From: Actinomycetota bacterium
Lineage (GTDB): Bacteria; Actinomycetota; Actinomycetes; Nanopelagicales; Nanopelagicaceae
NCBI GenBank assembly: GCA_009699765.1
Contig: WLNN01000003.1
Location: forward strand, 1 to 26,874
Direction: 5' to 3'
Length of the DNA: 26,874 bases
Shown: piece after piece, positions 1 to 8,430 of the stretch
Layout: each line of letters opens with the position of its first letter
Numbering within the stretch: position 1 is the stretch's first letter
Made by a program: the position numbers and the translations under genes
Notes under the pieces: model-generated
Database searches by the model: none
Seen by the model: the letters and a program-made list of their open reading frames with translations, nothing else
What the model was told of the DNA's origin: nothing

Positions 1-166
1 CCCAACACGCGCAGTTGAAAAGGCGATCAAGGGAATGCTTCCAAAGAACCGTCTAGGTCGCGACATCGCAGGCAAGCTAAAGGTTTATGCAGGTGCAGAG
101 CATCCACATGCTGCACAAGCACCAGTCCCATACGTATTCACTCAAGTTTCACAGATCATCAAGTAA
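1..166 (+). CDS. rplM: 50S ribosomal protein L13 (C-terminal part)
   Basis: This is the last 54 residues of ribosomal protein L13, a large-subunit protein that binds 23S rRNA early in assembly. The reading frame enters at base 2 and stops with TAA at 164-166. The visible tail has the family's conserved [13 protein letters not shown] segment followed by LKVYAG and a short HPH stretch, as in other L13 tails. The 5' part lies outside the window. The gene sits 15 bases ahead of rpsI, the standard L13-S9 pair that is nearly always cotranscribed. It uses the AAG/CGT/GCA-rich codons of highly expressed genes in this genome. The identification is secure despite truncation by the window edge. Confidence 0.95.
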   Translation, partial: PTRAVEKAIKGMLPKNRLGRDIAGKLKVYAGAEHPHAAQAPVPYVFTQVSQIIK

Positions 167-181
167 AGGGAAAAGAAAAAT

Positions 182-664
182 ATGTCAGATACAACTTTCG
201 AGCTTGATGAGAACGAGACTCCAACTTCTTACTCTTCTTCAACACCAGCTGCAGCAACAAACCGTAAGGCAATCACAGCACCAGGTGCTGGTACAGGTCG
301 CCGTAAGGAAGCTGTTGCACGTGTTCGTCTCGTTCCAGGTACAGGCCGTTGGGTTGTAAACGGTAAGACACTTGAGAATTACTTCCCTAACAAGGTGCAC
401 CAGCAACTCGTATCAGAGCCATTCCGCACAGTAGGTGCAGAAGGTACATACGATGTATTTGCTCGCATCAATGGTGGTGGAGTTTCAGGTCAAGCTGGCG
501 CACTTCGTCTTGGTGTTGCACGTTCTCTTAACGAGATCGATCGCGATGCTAACCGTCCTGCACTTAAGAAGGCTGGATTCCTTAAGCGCGATGCACGTGT
601 TATCGAGCGCAAGAAGTACGGATTAAAGAAAGCGCGTAAGCGTTCACAGTACTCAAAGCGCTAA
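182..664 (+). CDS. rpsI: 30S ribosomal protein S9
   Basis: Small-subunit protein S9, 160 residues; its C-terminal tail reaches the P-site tRNA in the ribosome. The core begins near residue 40 with [15 protein letters not shown]. The tail [11 protein letters not shown] is the canonical S9 ending. The first roughly 38 residues are a low-complexity, Ser/Thr/Ala-rich extension; such N-terminal extensions are common in actinobacterial S9. A purine-rich site (AAAGGGAAAAG) lies just upstream of the ATG. The gene follows rplM and is probably cotranscribed with it. Codon use is strongly biased, as expected for a ribosomal protein. Confidence 0.97.
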   Translation: MSDTTFELDENETPTSYSSSTPAAATNRKAITAPGAGTGRRKEAVARVRLVPGTGRWVVNGKTLENYFPNKVHQQLVSEPFRTVGAEGTYDVFARINGGGVSGQAGALRLGVARSLNEIDRDANRPALKKAGFLKRDARVIERKKYGLKKARKRSQYSKR

Positions 665-712
665 ATCTTATAAATCTACAAATCCCGTTTGTTCCACTAA
701 AAAGGAGTTTCT

Positions 713-2059
713 ATGGCTCTCTTTGGAACAGACGGGATTCGTGGTTTAGCGAACGGTCCAATTCTTACTGCAGAGATTGCGTTATCAGCAGCAGTTGCAG
801 CAGCACATATTCTCGTTGAATCCTCTAGCAATGCAGGCAAACGTCCTCGTGCAGTTGTAGGCCAAGATTCACGCGCTTCTGGTGAATTCCTAGAAGCAGC
901 GGTCGTTGCAGGACTCGCTTCGGCTGGCGTTGATGTTTATCGCGTAGGTGTTCTTCCAACTCCAGCAATTGCGCATTTAGTTGGCGCAACGGGCGCCGAT
1001 CTCGGAGTCATGATTTCTGCATCCCATAATGCAATGCCAGATAATGGCATCAAGTTATTTGCACGCGGTGGTGGCAAGCTCGATGATGCTATTGAGGCAG
1101 CAATTGAAAAGCGCATGGGCGAGCCATGGGAGCGTCCAACAGGTCGCGCAGTAGGACGTATCTATGACGATTCAACTGCTGCGGCAAAATATATTGAGCA
1201 CTTACTTGCATCGGTGACTACGCCACTGAATGGCTTGAAGATCGTTGTTGATTGCGCCAATGGAGCCTCATCGCATGTTGCCCCAACAGTTTATGAAAAA
1301 GCCGGTGCGACAGTTATTGCCATACATCACTCACCCGATGGTTGGAATATCAATGACGGATGCGGATCAACCCATCTTGAAGATCTACAAGCGGCAGTTG
1401 TTCGCGAGAAAGCAGATTTTGGTATTGCCCACGATGGCGACTCTGATCGATGCTTAGCTGTCGATGCATCGGGTTCTGTAGTTGATGGTGATCACATTAT
1501 GACTATTCTGGCTAACGGATTTAAAGCTCAAGGGCGCCTAAAGTCCAACACAATCGTGGCAACTGTTATGAGCAATCTCGGCTTCTTCCATGCAATGAAG
1601 AGTGCTGATATCAATGTCGTAATAACTGCGGTTGGCGATCGCTATGTTCTCGAGCAGATGCTTGAAGGCGATTTCTCACTCGGTGGCGAGCAATCAGGGC
1701 ACCTTATTATTCGCGAACATGCAGGAACGGGCGATGGCATTCTTACCGCGCTCGCTCTTGCGCAAGAAGTTGTCCGTTCAGGAAAGACACTTGCAGAACT
1801 CGCAACAGCGATGCAGCGCTTCCCGCAAATTCTCATAAATGTTGCTGATGTTGCGAAAGATAAGCTTGCACAATCAACAGTTATTTCATCAGCTGTTGAA
1901 GCCGCCGAAAAGCAATTAGGCGATGCCGGTCGCGTACTTCTACGTGCATCAGGCACTGAATCATTGATTCGCGTGATGGTCGAAGCCTCGAGTGATAGCC
2001 TTGCCCAAGACATCGCAACATCACTTGCTGCGGTTGTTAAGGCAGAACTGGGGAACTAA
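713..2059 (+). CDS. glmM: Phosphoglucosamine mutase
   Basis: GlmM interconverts glucosamine-6-phosphate and glucosamine-1-phosphate, feeding UDP-GlcNAc synthesis for peptidoglycan. The protein has 448 residues, normal for the family. Visible motifs are the active-site phosphoserine loop ISASHN (residues 101-106, Ser104 by family alignment), the Mg-binding loop DGDSDR (241-246), the sugar-binding GEQSGH (325-330) and the phosphate-binding RASGTES loop (411-417). The start ATG follows a clear AAAAAGGAG ribosome-binding site. glmS begins three bases after the stop, so both steps from fructose-6-phosphate to GlcN-1-P are probably cotranscribed. No odd residues noticed. Confidence 0.97.
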   Translation: MALFGTDGIRGLANGPILTAEIALSAAVAAAHILVESSSNAGKRPRAVVGQDSRASGEFLEAAVVAGLASAGVDVYRVGVLPTPAIAHLVGATGADLGVMISASHNAMPDNGIKLFARGGGKLDDAIEAAIEKRMGEPWERPTGRAVGRIYDDSTAAAKYIEHLLASVTTPLNGLKIVVDCANGASSHVAPTVYEKAGATVIAIHHSPDGWNINDGCGSTHLEDLQAAVVREKADFGIAHDGDSDRCLAVDASGSVVDGDHIMTILANGFKAQGRLKSNTIVATVMSNLGFFHAMKSADINVVITAVGDRYVLEQMLEGDFSLGGEQSGHLIIREHAGTGDGILTALALAQEVVRSGKTLAELATAMQRFPQILINVADVAKDKLAQSTVISSAVEAAEKQLGDAGRVLLRASGTESLIRVMVEASSDSLAQDIATSLAAVVKAELGN

Positions 2060-2062
2060 TTC

Positions 2063-3901
2063 GTGTGCGGAATCGTCGGTTACACAGGACCGCAATCTGC
2101 ATTCACCCCTATTGTTGAAGGTCTGCGACGTCTTGAATATCGCGGATATGACTCTGCAGGAATTGCCCTCGGCACCGGAACCTCACTCTTTGTAGAAAAG
2201 CGGGCCGGAAAGCTTGCAAATCTTGAAGCGGCCCTTCCTGCCAATCTTCCAACCGTTCATTCAGGTATTGGCCACACGCGTTGGGCAACACATGGGGGAC
2301 CAACTGATCGCAATGCGCATCCGCATTTAGATAATGAAGGCAAACTCGCAGTTATCCATAATGGAATTATCGAAAATTACTCAGAACTCAAAGCAGAGCT
2401 AGAAAGCCGCGGACATAAGTTCGAATCAGAGACTGATACCGAATCTGTGGCGCATTTATTATCTGAGCTACGCAAAGAAAATGGCGGTGACCTTACTGCG
2501 GCAATGCGCGCCGCTGTTAAACGTCTTCGTGGCTCATTCACTCTTTTAGCGATTCATGCGGATGCACCACAGACAATCGTTGGCGTACGCCGTAATTCTC
2601 CACTTGTTGCAGGCTTAGGTGATGGAGAAAACTTCTTAGCATCCGATGTTGCCGCCTTTATTGATTACACCAAGCGAGCAGTAGAGCTTGGCCAGGATGA
2701 GGTCGTCACAATCTCTCCCGCCGGAATCGCGATCTGCGATCTTGAAGGAAAAGCTTTGCCACTTCGTGAATATGAAATCACCTGGGATGCAGCTGCGGCA
2801 CAAAAGGGTGGCTATCCACACTTTATGCTCAAGGAAATTTTTGACCAACCGAAGGCGATTGCAGATACATTAATTGGTCGTCTTTCAGATAACAATCAAA
2901 TTTTGCTCGATGAATTGCATATGAGTGATGATGAAATCCGCAACATTAAGCGCATTTCGGTAATTGCTTGCGGCACTGCGTATCACGCGGGCATGGTCGC
3001 AAAGTATGCAATTGAGAAATGGGCAAAGATTCCGGTAGATGTAGAAATCGCATCTGAATACCGCTACCGCGATCCAATCGTTGATAAGAATTCACTCGTG
3101 ATTGCTATTTCACAATCAGGGGAAACAATGGATCTATTGATGGCTGTGCGCCATGCGAAAGCATCAGGTGCTCGTGTTCTCGCTGTTTGCAATACCAATT
3201 CATCAACAATTCCACGAGAATCAGATGCAGTCCTTTATACACATGCGGGCCCTGAGATTGCTGTTGCATCTACCAAAGCATTTCTTACCCAGATTGTTGC
3301 CGTCTATCTCATCGGTCTCAAACTCGCTCAGGTTAATGCAACGCTCTCTGATGCGCAGGTACGAGCTCTCTATAACGAGATGCTTCAACTGCCAGGTCAG
3401 GTTGAGCAGATCCTCGAGACAATCGAGCCATTGCGTGAACTCACTCGCAAATTTGCTTCAAATAACACAGTGCTCTTCTTGGGACGTGGGATTGAATATC
3501 CAGTTGCACTTGAAGGCGCCCTTAAATTGAAAGAGCTGGCATATATCCATGCCGAAGGTTTTGCTGGCGGCGAGCTCAAGCACGGTCCCATAGCGCTAAT
3601 TGAAGAAGGAACAGCGGTAATTGCAATTTTACCTGCCAAAGATGAACATCAATTAGATGAGAAAATGTTAAGCAATATTCAAGAAGTAAAGGCACGTGGC
3701 GCTCGAGTAATCGTTATAGCCGAGGAGGGTGCAGAAGTTATTGGCGCCGAGCACATTATTCGTATTCCAGCTTCATCTCCAATATTTCAGCCAGTTCTTG
3801 CAACAGTGCCATTACAAGTTTTTGCTTATGAAATTGCAGTTGCACGTGGCACAGATGTTGATCAGCCACGTAATTTGGCCAAGTCCGTAACAGTTGAGTA
3901 A
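2063..3901 (+). CDS. glmS: Glutamine--fructose-6-phosphate aminotransferase (isomerizing)
   Basis: GlmS makes glucosamine-6-phosphate from fructose-6-phosphate and glutamine, the committed step of amino-sugar synthesis in the cytoplasm. The 612-residue protein starts at GTG with M-C-G-I-V, so Cys2 becomes the N-terminal nucleophile of the class II glutamine amidotransferase domain (about 1-215). Two SIS sugar-isomerase domains follow; the first holds the phosphosugar-binding ISQSGET near residue 350. The C-terminus DVDQPRNLAKSVTVE is the canonical GlmS ending. The GTG start is fixed by the need for Cys at position 2 and by coupling to the glmM stop three bases upstream. I saw no glmS ribozyme, as expected outside Firmicutes. 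Confidence 0.97.
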   Translation: MCGIVGYTGPQSAFTPIVEGLRRLEYRGYDSAGIALGTGTSLFVEKRAGKLANLEAALPANLPTVHSGIGHTRWATHGGPTDRNAHPHLDNEGKLAVIHNGIIENYSELKAELESRGHKFESETDTESVAHLLSELRKENGGDLTAAMRAAVKRLRGSFTLLAIHADAPQTIVGVRRNSPLVAGLGDGENFLASDVAAFIDYTKRAVELGQDEVVTISPAGIAICDLEGKALPLREYEITWDAAAAQKGGYPHFMLKEIFDQPKAIADTLIGRLSDNNQILLDELHMSDDEIRNIKRISVIACGTAYHAGMVAKYAIEKWAKIPVDVEIASEYRYRDPIVDKNSLVIAISQSGETMDLLMAVRHAKASGARVLAVCNTNSSTIPRESDAVLYTHAGPEIAVASTKAFLTQIVAVYLIGLKLAQVNATLSDAQVRALYNEMLQLPGQVEQILETIEPLRELTRKFASNNTVLFLGRGIEYPVALEGALKLKELAYIHAEGFAGGELKHGPIALIEEGTAVIAILPAKDEHQLDEKMLSNIQEVKARGARVIVIAEEGAEVIGAEHIIRIPASSPIFQPVLATVPLQVFAYEIAVARGTDVDQPRNLAKSVTVE

Positions 3902-3904
3902 GTA

Positions 3905-4564
3905 ATGATTGCTACTCGTCACCGCCAGATGCGCAGAGCGCTTAAATGGAGCGCCGGGCTCTTCGCTGGTTATCTATTTGTGACCTATCAAGTCATCAGT
4001 TTTGGTTTCATTATCAAAATTGACCGATTCTTTAGCGAAGCAGACCACCCACATTTTAAGGGCCTTTCCTCATTCATGGTTCGCAGACTTGATGATCTGG
4101 GCCTTCGTAGCGTCTCTGGAATAGCTTTAGCAATAATCGCCATATATATCTCGCGACGTTTTAAAACTTGGCGTCCTATCAATCTAGGTCTGCTTGCTTT
4201 TATAACTCTCAACATTGTTGTTGGTGGTTTCAAGTATGCGCTTGGACGTACAAAACCGAGAGTTGGTTTTGATGTCCTGCATGCCGGCGGTATGTCTTAC
4301 CCAAGTGGCCATGCATCAAATGCAATATTTATTTGGGGAGTCATCGCATATTTAATTTATCGCTACGCACACGTAAATCGCTATCGAGGTCGCTTAGCTA
4401 GCGCAGGTGTAGCAGCTCTCGCATTTACCGTCTGTGCTGTCTCGCTCATTCGCAATACGCATTGGTTCTCGGATTTATTTGGTGGTCTCTTACTTGGGGG
4501 AGCGCTGCTAGTTCTTATTATTGCCATAGATCGCTACTTTCCATCAGATAGTCAGTTCCACTAA
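3905..4564 (+). CDS. PAP2-family membrane phosphatase
   Basis: A 219-residue polytopic protein of the type 2 phosphatidic acid phosphatase superfamily. Members remove phosphate from lipid substrates such as undecaprenyl diphosphate or phosphatidylglycerophosphate. About six hydrophobic segments are visible (near 14-36, 68-83, 93-109, 138-154, 165-182, 189-208). Motif 1 is K110-YALGRT-KP, with Lys117 where Arg is usual. Motif 2 is YPSGH (132-136), supplying His136. Motif 3 keeps HWFSD (His186, Asp190), but the usual Ser-Arg pair six to seven residues before the His is Val-Ser, with Arg183 nearby instead. It starts 3 bases after glmS, so it may be translationally coupled. An undecaprenyl-diphosphate phosphatase role would fit the cell-wall neighbours, but the substrate is not shown by sequence. 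Confidence 0.85.
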   Translation: MIATRHRQMRRALKWSAGLFAGYLFVTYQVISFGFIIKIDRFFSEADHPHFKGLSSFMVRRLDDLGLRSVSGIALAIIAIYISRRFKTWRPINLGLLAFITLNIVVGGFKYALGRTKPRVGFDVLHAGGMSYPSGHASNAIFIWGVIAYLIYRYAHVNRYRGRLASAGVAALAFTVCAVSLIRNTHWFSDLFGGLLLGGALLVLIIAIDRYFPSDSQFH

Positions 4565-4579
4565 CACCACCCATTGAAG

Positions 4580-4594
4580 TAGACTCACCTCATG
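4580..4594 (+). promoter_or_regulatory. Putative leaderless promoter -10 box of acpS-alr
   Basis: TAGACT (4580-4585) fits the actinobacterial -10 consensus TANNNT and ends six bases before the acpS ATG at 4592. That spacing would put transcription start at or next to the A of the start codon. No purine-rich ribosome-binding site precedes the ATG; the six bases between are CACCTC. I see no convincing -35 element. Confidence 0.5.
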
Positions 4595-4933
4595 ATTGAT
4601 GGAATCGGCATTGATGTCGTAGATATCAAGCGCTTCCATGAATCGCTAGCGCGCACTCCTGGACTTCGAGAAAAACTCTTCACTGAATCCGAGTGCAAAG
4701 TAAATGAGGCTTCACTCGCTGCGCGATTCGCAGCAAAAGAAGCTCTCTATAAAGCGTTAAGTCCAGAACATGGATTGCATTGGCATGATGCTGAAGTAAT
4801 CAACCAACTTAACGGAAAGCCAGCTTTTCTCTTTCAAGGAGAAATTGCGGATTTGGTTGATGGTGCGAGCGTTCACCTATCTATCTCACACGATTCTGGA
4901 ATCGCATCCGCAATGGTGGTCGTAGAGCGATGA
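4592..4933 (+). CDS. acpS: Holo-[acyl-carrier-protein] synthase
   Basis: AcpS transfers 4'-phosphopantetheine from CoA to the serine of acyl carrier protein, activating fatty-acid synthesis. The 113-residue length is typical. The N-terminal GIGIDVVDIKRF contains the Mg-binding Asp8, and RFAAKEALYKAL (45-56) contains the conserved Glu50 and catalytic lysine region. The C-terminal SISHDSG is also diagnostic. The ATG has no ribosome-binding site but lies six bases after a TAGACT box, suggesting leaderless expression. The stop codon overlaps the alr start in ATGA. acpS-alr adjacency is common in actinobacteria. Confidence 0.95.
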   Translation: MIDGIGIDVVDIKRFHESLARTPGLREKLFTESECKVNEASLAARFAAKEALYKALSPEHGLHWHDAEVINQLNGKPAFLFQGEIADLVDGASVHLSISHDSGIASAMVVVER

Positions 4934-6030
4934 GAGCAGAAGCGGTAGTAGATCTCAGCGCTATTAAGCACAACGTTGCGCGCCTCAAAGAAAAGGCCGG
5001 TGCAGATCTACTAGCTGTTGTAAAGGCAGATGCATATGGCCATGGATTAGTGCGAGTAGCGCAAACCGCTCTTGATGCGGGAGCTTCGATGCTCGGTGTC
5101 GCGCTCTTAGAAGAAGCAGTAACTCTTCGAGAAGCAGGTATCACTGCGCCAATTTTGGCCTGGTTGGTCCAACCTGGTTCTGATTATAAAAGCGCAATCG
5201 AACTAAATATAGATCTCGCAGCAGGTTCGTTGAAGGCGCTTCATGAGATTCAGGCGGCATCTAAAGATAAGCAAGCTCGCGTGCATCTCGAACTCGATAC
5301 CGGAATGACTCGAGGAGGTTTCTTAAGCGAATGGTCACAGATAACTGCTGCGGATGTCGCCGGATTAGAAATAGTTGGACTCTTTTCTCATTTCGCTCGT
5401 GCGGATGAACCGCTAGAAAATCAAAATAAAGAACAGCTTGCACGATTTAAGAAAGAAATTGCAACCCTTAACGAGCTTGGCTTTACAAATGCCATTCACC
5501 ATTTATCTAATTCTGCTGCAACTCTAACTAATCACTCTGCCGCTTTGGATATGGTTCGAACTGGTATCGCAATCTATGGTCTTACCCCAGATGTATCGAT
5601 GGGTAGCTCGAAAGAGTTTAATCTCCGTCCTGCCATGCAATTACGCGCCGCCCTATATTTAGTTAAAGATGTACCAGCCGGAACACCAGTTGGATATGGT
5701 GCTTCAGAATCCACAACGCGTGATACCAAACTCGGTGTTGTTGCAATGGGATATGCGGATGGGATTCCGCGTATCGCTAAAAATGCTGGTGTTTGGATTA
5801 ATGGAAAGCGCGCACCAATCATTGGTCGAGTCTCCATGGATCAATTTGTAGTTGATCTTGGCCCAGAGTCGAAAGCCAACTCGGGGGATTGGGTCGTGGT
5901 TTTCGGAAATGGCTCGCACGGCGAATACACCGCAGATGATTGGGGCGCAGCTAGTGGCAGTATTAACTATGAGATTGTGACCCGAATCGGCCCGCGTGTG
6001 CCTAGAATCTACTCCGCACATATCTACTAG
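4930..6030 (+). CDS. alr: Alanine racemase
   Basis: Alr is a pyridoxal-phosphate enzyme that converts L-alanine to D-alanine for peptidoglycan. The protein has 366 residues. The PLP-binding lysine is Lys32 in VVKADAYGHG. The second catalytic base is Tyr256 in VGYGASE, within the C-terminal domain. GRVSMDQFVVDL (299-310) matches the conserved substrate-site segment around Met303-Asp304. The ATG overlaps the acpS stop by four bases, implying translational coupling. With glmM, glmS and the PAP2 protein upstream, the region forms a loose envelope-precursor neighbourhood. Confidence 0.96.
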   Translation: MRAEAVVDLSAIKHNVARLKEKAGADLLAVVKADAYGHGLVRVAQTALDAGASMLGVALLEEAVTLREAGITAPILAWLVQPGSDYKSAIELNIDLAAGSLKALHEIQAASKDKQARVHLELDTGMTRGGFLSEWSQITAADVAGLEIVGLFSHFARADEPLENQNKEQLARFKKEIATLNELGFTNAIHHLSNSAATLTNHSAALDMVRTGIAIYGLTPDVSMGSSKEFNLRPAMQLRAALYLVKDVPAGTPVGYGASESTTRDTKLGVVAMGYADGIPRIAKNAGVWINGKRAPIIGRVSMDQFVVDLGPESKANSGDWVVVFGNGSHGEYTADDWGAASGSINYEIVTRIGPRVPRIYSAHIY

Positions 6031-6051
6031 TGAATTGAAGGAGTCTCCAAG

Positions 6052-6813
6052 GTGTCAGCATCGGTGCTTTCAATCTCTAACCTCACCGTTAAATTTGGTG
6101 GGCTTACAGCACTCGATGATGTATTCCTCGATGTTCCAGAAAATTCAATTGTCGGATTAATTGGACCAAACGGTGCGGGCAAAACAACAATATTTAATTC
6201 AATCTCAGGACTCGTAACTCCAACTTCCGGTTTAATTTCGGTCGAAGGTAAGAACGTTCCTTGGCCGGCTAGCCACCAACTTGTGGATTACAAAATTAGC
6301 CGCACCTTGCAAGGAGTTGGTCTCTTTAGCGGCCTGACTGTTTTAGAGAACGTAATGATGGGCGCTGATGTCCTTGGCACATCAAATTTCTTTAAAGATG
6401 CGCTAGGGCTCTCATCTAAATCTGAATCCAAACTTCGTGACCGAGCACATGAAGCACTCGCTTGGGCTGGCGCTCTTGATGTTGCCGAGAAAATGCCTGG
6501 CGCGCTGACTTATCCAGAAACTAAGCGCGTATCAATTGCACGCGCGCTGGTTGCACGACCAAAGATTCTTCTTCTTGATGAACCCGCCGCAGGATTGGGT
6601 CAAGACGATATTGATAAATTTGCTGGACTTCTTAAAGAGCTCAAGCGCAAATGTTCTATCGTAATCGTCGAGCACCACGTAGATTTTATTGGTTCTATTT
6701 CCGACAAAGTTTATGTTCTCAACTTTGGAAAAGTAATTGCATCAGGAACGTTTGATCAGGTTAAGCGTGATCCAGCAGTATTAGCGGCCTATCTAGGGAC
6801 CACTCATGCTTAA
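6052..6813 (+). CDS. livG: Branched-chain amino-acid-type ABC transporter ATP-binding protein (LivG family)
   Basis: One of two ATPase subunits of a HAAT/LIV-type importer. The 253-residue protein has Walker A GPNGAGKTT (38-46), Walker B LLLDEP (173-178) with its catalytic Glu, and the LivG-like H-loop VEHHVD (206-211). The signature region reads LTYPETKRVSIARAL (152-166). LivG proteins usually have LPYGxQRRLEIARAL there, so the central Gly and Gln are replaced by Pro and Thr. The GTG start follows GAAGGAG eight bases upstream. The stop overlaps the livF start by eight bases. Family is certain; the transported compound is inferred only by family and could be an amino acid, a short amide or urea. 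Confidence 0.92.
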   Translation: MSASVLSISNLTVKFGGLTALDDVFLDVPENSIVGLIGPNGAGKTTIFNSISGLVTPTSGLISVEGKNVPWPASHQLVDYKISRTLQGVGLFSGLTVLENVMMGADVLGTSNFFKDALGLSSKSESKLRDRAHEALAWAGALDVAEKMPGALTYPETKRVSIARALVARPKILLLDEPAAGLGQDDIDKFAGLLKELKRKCSIVIVEHHVDFIGSISDKVYVLNFGKVIASGTFDQVKRDPAVLAAYLGTTHA

Positions 6814-7519
6814 AGTAGAAAATCTCGTAACTCGATTCGGTTCAGTAGTTGCCCTTGATGGAGTATCACTCTCTGCGGCGCAATCGAAGATCACTACCGT
6901 TATCGGAGCAAATGGTGCAGGCAAGAGCACATTGCTTCGCACAATCTCAGGACTCGAGCACAGCGCTTCTGGAGATATCTCTTGGCAAGGTCAATCAATT
7001 ATTGGTCTGCGTCCGGAAGAAATCGTCCGCCGGGGAATCGCACACGTTCCAGAAGGGCATGCTGTTATTTCGGAGCTTACGGTAGAAGAAAATATCGAGA
7101 TGGGTTCACTTTTTCGTCGTCGCAAATTTAAGAGTGATGTTTCAGCTGCTATGGAAGAGATGTACTTATTATTTCCTCGTCTTCAAGAACGTCGCAAACA
7201 ATTAGCAGGCACGTTATCAGGTGGCGAGCGACAGATGCTTGCGATCAGTCGCGCCCTAGTTTCGCGCCCGCAGTTGCTGCTTCTTGATGAGCCATCACTT
7301 GGATTGGCGCCACTTGTTGTCGAGCAGATTATCGATTCAGTCAATCAACTTTGTCGTACTACCGGTTTGACTGTCTTGCTTGTCGAACAAAATGCGAATA
7401 CCGCTTTGGGAGTTGCCGACCACGGCGTTCTTCTCGCACTTGGAAAAGTTGTTGCAGATCGTCCAGCGGCTGAGCTAAAAGCTGATGCCACCCTACGAGC
7501 AGCATACTTGGGGTACTAA
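6806..7519 (+). CDS. livF: Branched-chain amino-acid-type ABC transporter ATP-binding protein (LivF family)
   Basis: The second ATPase of the importer, 237 residues, expected to pair with LivG on the cytoplasmic side of the LivH/LivM channel. It has an intact Walker A GANGAGKST, the canonical signature LSGGERQMLAISRAL, and Walker B LLLDEPSLGLAP, followed by VEQN at the H-loop position, the usual Gln/Asn form in LivF. The ATG lies inside the end of livG and the TAA overlaps the livH ATG by one base. Since its signature is intact while LivG's is altered, the two ATP sites of a LivF-LivG dimer may not be equivalent. Confidence 0.93.
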   Translation: MLKVENLVTRFGSVVALDGVSLSAAQSKITTVIGANGAGKSTLLRTISGLEHSASGDISWQGQSIIGLRPEEIVRRGIAHVPEGHAVISELTVEENIEMGSLFRRRKFKSDVSAAMEEMYLLFPRLQERRKQLAGTLSGGERQMLAISRALVSRPQLLLLDEPSLGLAPLVVEQIIDSVNQLCRTTGLTVLLVEQNANTALGVADHGVLLALGKVVADRPAAELKADATLRAAYLGY

Positions 7520-8430
7520 TGGATACATTTTTAGCAGCGCTATTCTCGGGAACATCCCGTGGCGCTATCTACGCGCTAGTTGCACTTGGTTTAGTAATCG
7601 TTTGGCGCGGTGCAGGAGTAGTTAACTTTGCCCAAATGGGTCAGGCTATGTTTAGTACATATATTGCTTCAACATTGATAATGCACCAATACTCATATTG
7701 GATTGCATTCTTTGTTGCACTTTTTGCAGGTGCGCTAATGGGAGCACTTCTAGATATTTTGGTGATGCGCCCGCTATCGAATAAAAAGAAGTCAGAGTTG
7801 CTGAGCAGTGAATCAATGCGAGCAGCAGTACCTGTGATCGCCTCCCTTGGAATCCTTGGGGCGCTTCAATCTCTCGCCGGAATAATTTGGGCAGCAGAGG
7901 AGAGAGGTTTTCCTGCACCAGCAAAACAAGAAGGTTTCAAGATCGCAGGCAATGTAATGCCTTTTACCTCATTCGATGTATTCGTCATTGCAACCGTTCT
8001 CTTTACATTATTTTTGACGACAATCTTTTTTCAGAAGACTGGAATGGGCCTGGCAATGCGCGCCACCGCACTTAATCAAGAGGTAGCAAAGTTAAGTGGA
8101 ATCCGAACTAATCACACTCGAACCCTCAGCTGGGCTATTTCAGGCGCAGCCTCATCACTTGCTGGCTTGCTCGTAACTCCAACTTCAAATCTTTCACCAA
8201 ACACTTTGGATCTAGTCCTGATTGTTGGATTTACGGCAGCAGTTGTTGGTGGCCTCGACAGCCCGATAGGTGCGGTGATCGGTGGATTTATCGTTGGTTT
8301 AGTCATCTCCTTCGTGACTTTCTATGACACCCCAGAGGATGTTTTTCTTTCGATATTAGCTCTCCTTGTCTTGGTTCTCATTGTTAAACCTCGAGGAATT
8401 TTTAGCGGAAAGGATGCTCGACGTGTCTAA
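7519..8430 (+). CDS. livH: Branched-chain amino-acid-type ABC transporter permease (LivH family)
   Basis: A 303-residue integral membrane subunit forming half of the translocation pore. It begins with the LivH-type segment GTSRGAIYALVALGLVIVWR followed by GVVNFAQMGQAMF, matching the family's N-terminal GxVNFAhG-like motif. About eight hydrophobic segments follow. Near residues 240-265, the GGLDSPIGAVIGGFIVGL stretch is the conserved cytoplasmic coupling region. The ATG overlaps the livF stop by one base (TAATG). The C-terminus ends KPRGIFSGKDARRV, typical of this family. Substrate is not determinable from sequence. Confidence 0.92.
   Translation: MDTFLAALFSGTSRGAIYALVALGLVIVWRGAGVVNFAQMGQAMFSTYIASTLIMHQYSYWIAFFVALFAGALMGALLDILVMRPLSNKKKSELLSSESMRAAVPVIASLGILGALQSLAGIIWAAEERGFPAPAKQEGFKIAGNVMPFTSFDVFVIATVLFTLFLTTIFFQKTGMGLAMRATALNQEVAKLSGIRTNHTRTLSWAISGAASSLAGLLVTPTSNLSPNTLDLVLIVGFTAAVVGGLDSPIGAVIGGFIVGLVISFVTFYDTPEDVFLSILALLVLVLIVKPRGIFSGKDARRV

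Noticed and set aside
1642..2013. A 123-codon minus-strand open frame inside glmM
   Set aside because: It is antisense to conserved glmM coding sequence and Ser/Arg/Ala-rich like other shadow frames.
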